Assembly: GCA_021772985.1 (NCBI GenBank)
Contig: JAJFKX010000034.1
Span: 1 to 64,000, forward strand
Length of the DNA stretch: 64,000 nt
From: Gammaproteobacteria bacterium
Lineage (GTDB): Bacteria > Pseudomonadota > Gammaproteobacteria > Xanthomonadales > Wenzhouxiangellaceae
Reading direction: 5' to 3'
Positions 63,040-64,000 of this stretch are shown piece by piece. Numbering within the stretch: the stretch's first letter is position 1; every line of letters starts with the position of its first letter. The notes under the pieces are model-generated. The model saw only the letters and a list, made by a program, of their open reading frames with translations. It was not told the DNA's origin and did not search any database. Both the position numbers and the translations under genes were made by a program.

Positions 63040-63906
63040 ATGAATATTCCTATTAAGCCAACGGTTATCGCCCTGCTCCTCTGTATTGGAATAACGGCCT
63101 GCCAAAATGAGGCCGATAATAATACCGGCACACCTGCCAGCCAAGATACCGGCAAAACTGAAGCCTCTGCGCAACAGCCCAACACAGAAAATAGCGAAAG
63201 TGCCGTAGCGGAACGGAACCTGATAGCCATGGCATTAGGCTCAGCCAGCCGCACAGCTGCTGATATCGAACGGGATCAGCGAAGCAAGCCTGCAGATGTA
63301 TTGGGTTTATTGGATTTGTCACCCGGTCAGACAGTCATGGATATATTCGGTGGCGGCGGATATTACTCAGAAATCATCGCCCATATAGTTGGACCGGAAG
63401 GTAAAGTTTTACTGCATAACAATCAGCCTTATCTTAATTTTGTCAAAGATGCGCTGGCCGAACGCAAGCAGCGTTTATCACTGCCCCAGCTGGAATATTA
63501 CGACCGCGAAGTGGATGATTTTGGCTTAGCATCTGACAGCCTGGACGCCGCCATGATTATCATGTCATATCACGACCTTTATTATGTAGATCCTGACAGT
63601 GGATGGTCCGCCATAGATAGCCAGAATTTCCTTGAGCAAATCTGCAAAGCTTTAAAACCTGGCGGCAAATTCCTGATTGTTGACCATGCAGCAACTGACA
63701 GCTCCGGCAATACCCATGCACAAACCCTGCACCGAATCGAAGAATCATTCGCTATTCAGGACATCGAAAACAATGGGTTCAAATTGGTTGGCTCATCTGA
63801 TGCGCTGCGCAGTAGCGAAGACGATCACACCATCATGGTGTTTGACGATGCTATCCGGGGTAAAACCGATCGGTTTATTCTGTTATTTGAAAAAAACGCT
63901 GATTAA
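63040..63906 (+). CDS. Exported methyltransferase-like lipoprotein (COG4798-like), paralog 4
   Basis: 288 residues with a lipoprotein signal (MNIPIKPTVIALLLCIGITAC, lipid Cys at 21) and an Asn/Thr/Glu-rich linker. The domain has QTVMDIFGGGGYYSEIIAH (motif I region), SLDAAMIIMSYHDLYYVDP, LKPGGKFLIVDHAA and the ending TDRFILLFEK. It is the most divergent of the four copies but keeps the landmarks, including a DPxS-G-W segment like some carotenoid/ubiquinone-type methyltransferases. Its stop overlaps by four bases that of the truncated convergent gene at the right edge. Confidence 0.8.
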   Translation: MNIPIKPTVIALLLCIGITACQNEADNNTGTPASQDTGKTEASAQQPNTENSESAVAERNLIAMALGSASRTAADIERDQRSKPADVLGLLDLSPGQTVMDIFGGGGYYSEIIAHIVGPEGKVLLHNNQPYLNFVKDALAERKQRLSLPQLEYYDREVDDFGLASDSLDAAMIIMSYHDLYYVDPDSGWSAIDSQNFLEQICKALKPGGKFLIVDHAATDSSGNTHAQTLHRIEESFAIQDIENNGFKLVGSSDALRSSEDDHTIMVFDDAIRGKTDRFILLFEKNAD

Positions 63907-64000
63907 CCCTCAAAACCATCATTAAGCATGACTTCCGGGTCCGCTGCGACAGTAATGGTCTGATTCGCTGACACATTTGCAAGCACTGTTTGCATGCCAT
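63903..64000 (-). CDS. Partial gene: C-terminal end of a GFE-tagged secreted protein
   Basis: The minus strand is open from the window edge to a TAA at 63905-63903, giving about 31 residues that end in DPEVMLNDGFEG. This VMLNDGFE ending has the same form as IFVNGFED, IFTDGFES and VFFVGGFE at the ends of three complete secreted proteins in the window. It is therefore most likely the tail of a fourth tagged exported protein whose body lies beyond the window. It is too short for the usual gene finders, and nothing can be said about its main domain. Confidence 0.7.
   Translation of the reverse strand, partial: GMQTVLANVSANQTITVAADPEVMLNDGFEG

Noticed and set aside
1-64000. Search for CRISPR arrays, insertion sequences, prophage genes, rRNA and long direct repeats
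   Set aside because: No regularly spaced repeats, transposase, integrase, capsid or terminase motifs, or rRNA segments were seen by eye; gene content is chromosomal throughout.

Overview
The window looks like ordinary chromosome from a free-living, protein-degrading gammaproteobacterium. Housekeeping genes of gammaproteobacterial type (asnS, mtgA, iscA-like, tesA/ybbA/ybbP, def, yajQ, tesB, yheS, rarD, ppiB) are interleaved with many exported enzymes. An ECF sigma factor paired with a Ser/Thr kinase-TPR protein, an intrinsic-looking B3 metallo-beta-lactamase, and secreted proteins ending in a 'GFE' tag suggest a lineage near Xanthomonadales/Lysobacterales or Marinicella-like bacteria. That placement is inference from gene content; no rRNA or other phylogenetic marker was compared. 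I see no phage, plasmid, insertion sequence, CRISPR array, rRNA or intact tRNA.

Layout. 0.1-2.7 kb: an M36 metalloprotease with a GFE tail. 3.0-8.7 kb: three co-directional genes (NosD-like beta-helix protein, periplasmic binding protein, membrane adenylate cyclase) that may form a periplasmic-ligand-to-cAMP sensing module. 8.9-13.4 kb: an exported methyltransferase-like lipoprotein, a 3-oxoacid CoA-transferase pair, an exported RidA-like protein, mtgA and an IscA-type protein. 13.4-20.2 kb: asnS, a small carboxypeptidase-regulatory-domain protein behind a B3 metallo-beta-lactamase, and divergent tesA / ybbA-ybbP. 20.6-32.4 kb: a small PspB-like membrane protein, an M14 peptidase, two more exported methyltransferase-like proteins, an AttEFGH-like ABC transporter-lipoprotein operon, a DoxX protein and a serine hydrolase.

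32.6-37.7 kb: the ECF sigma-kinase pair and a subtilisin. 38-45 kb: a PLP decarboxylase, a DoxX protein, a beta-propeller protein with an IPTL-CTERM-like tail, a GFA-family protein, a BNR-like GFE-tagged protein, ppiB and a GH18 lipoprotein. 45.2-48.1 kb: an operon of ECF sigma factor, anti-sigma-like membrane protein and exported PDZ protein. 48.2-55.8 kb: def, yajQ, tesB, a GNAT enzyme, two membrane proteins, a TetR regulator and yheS. 55.8-64 kb: a matrixin-like metalloprotease with its overlapping secreted partner, a PPC-domain protein, rarD, a PadR/DoxX divergent pair around a palindrome, another GFE-tagged secreted protein, a fourth exported methyltransferase-like lipoprotein, and the 3' end of one more GFE-tagged gene at the right edge.

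The strongest candidates for undescribed biology are: (1) four exported SAM-methyltransferase-like paralogs in one window; (2) the C-terminal GFE tag on four otherwise unrelated secreted proteins, one of them visible only as a truncated edge gene; and (3) a binding protein next to an adenylate cyclase whose sensor region is internally duplicated, resembling the TorT/TorS arrangement. Start codons were moved inward from the longest open frame where a ribosome binding site or signal peptide argued for it. All domain names come from reading motifs by eye, without database searches.
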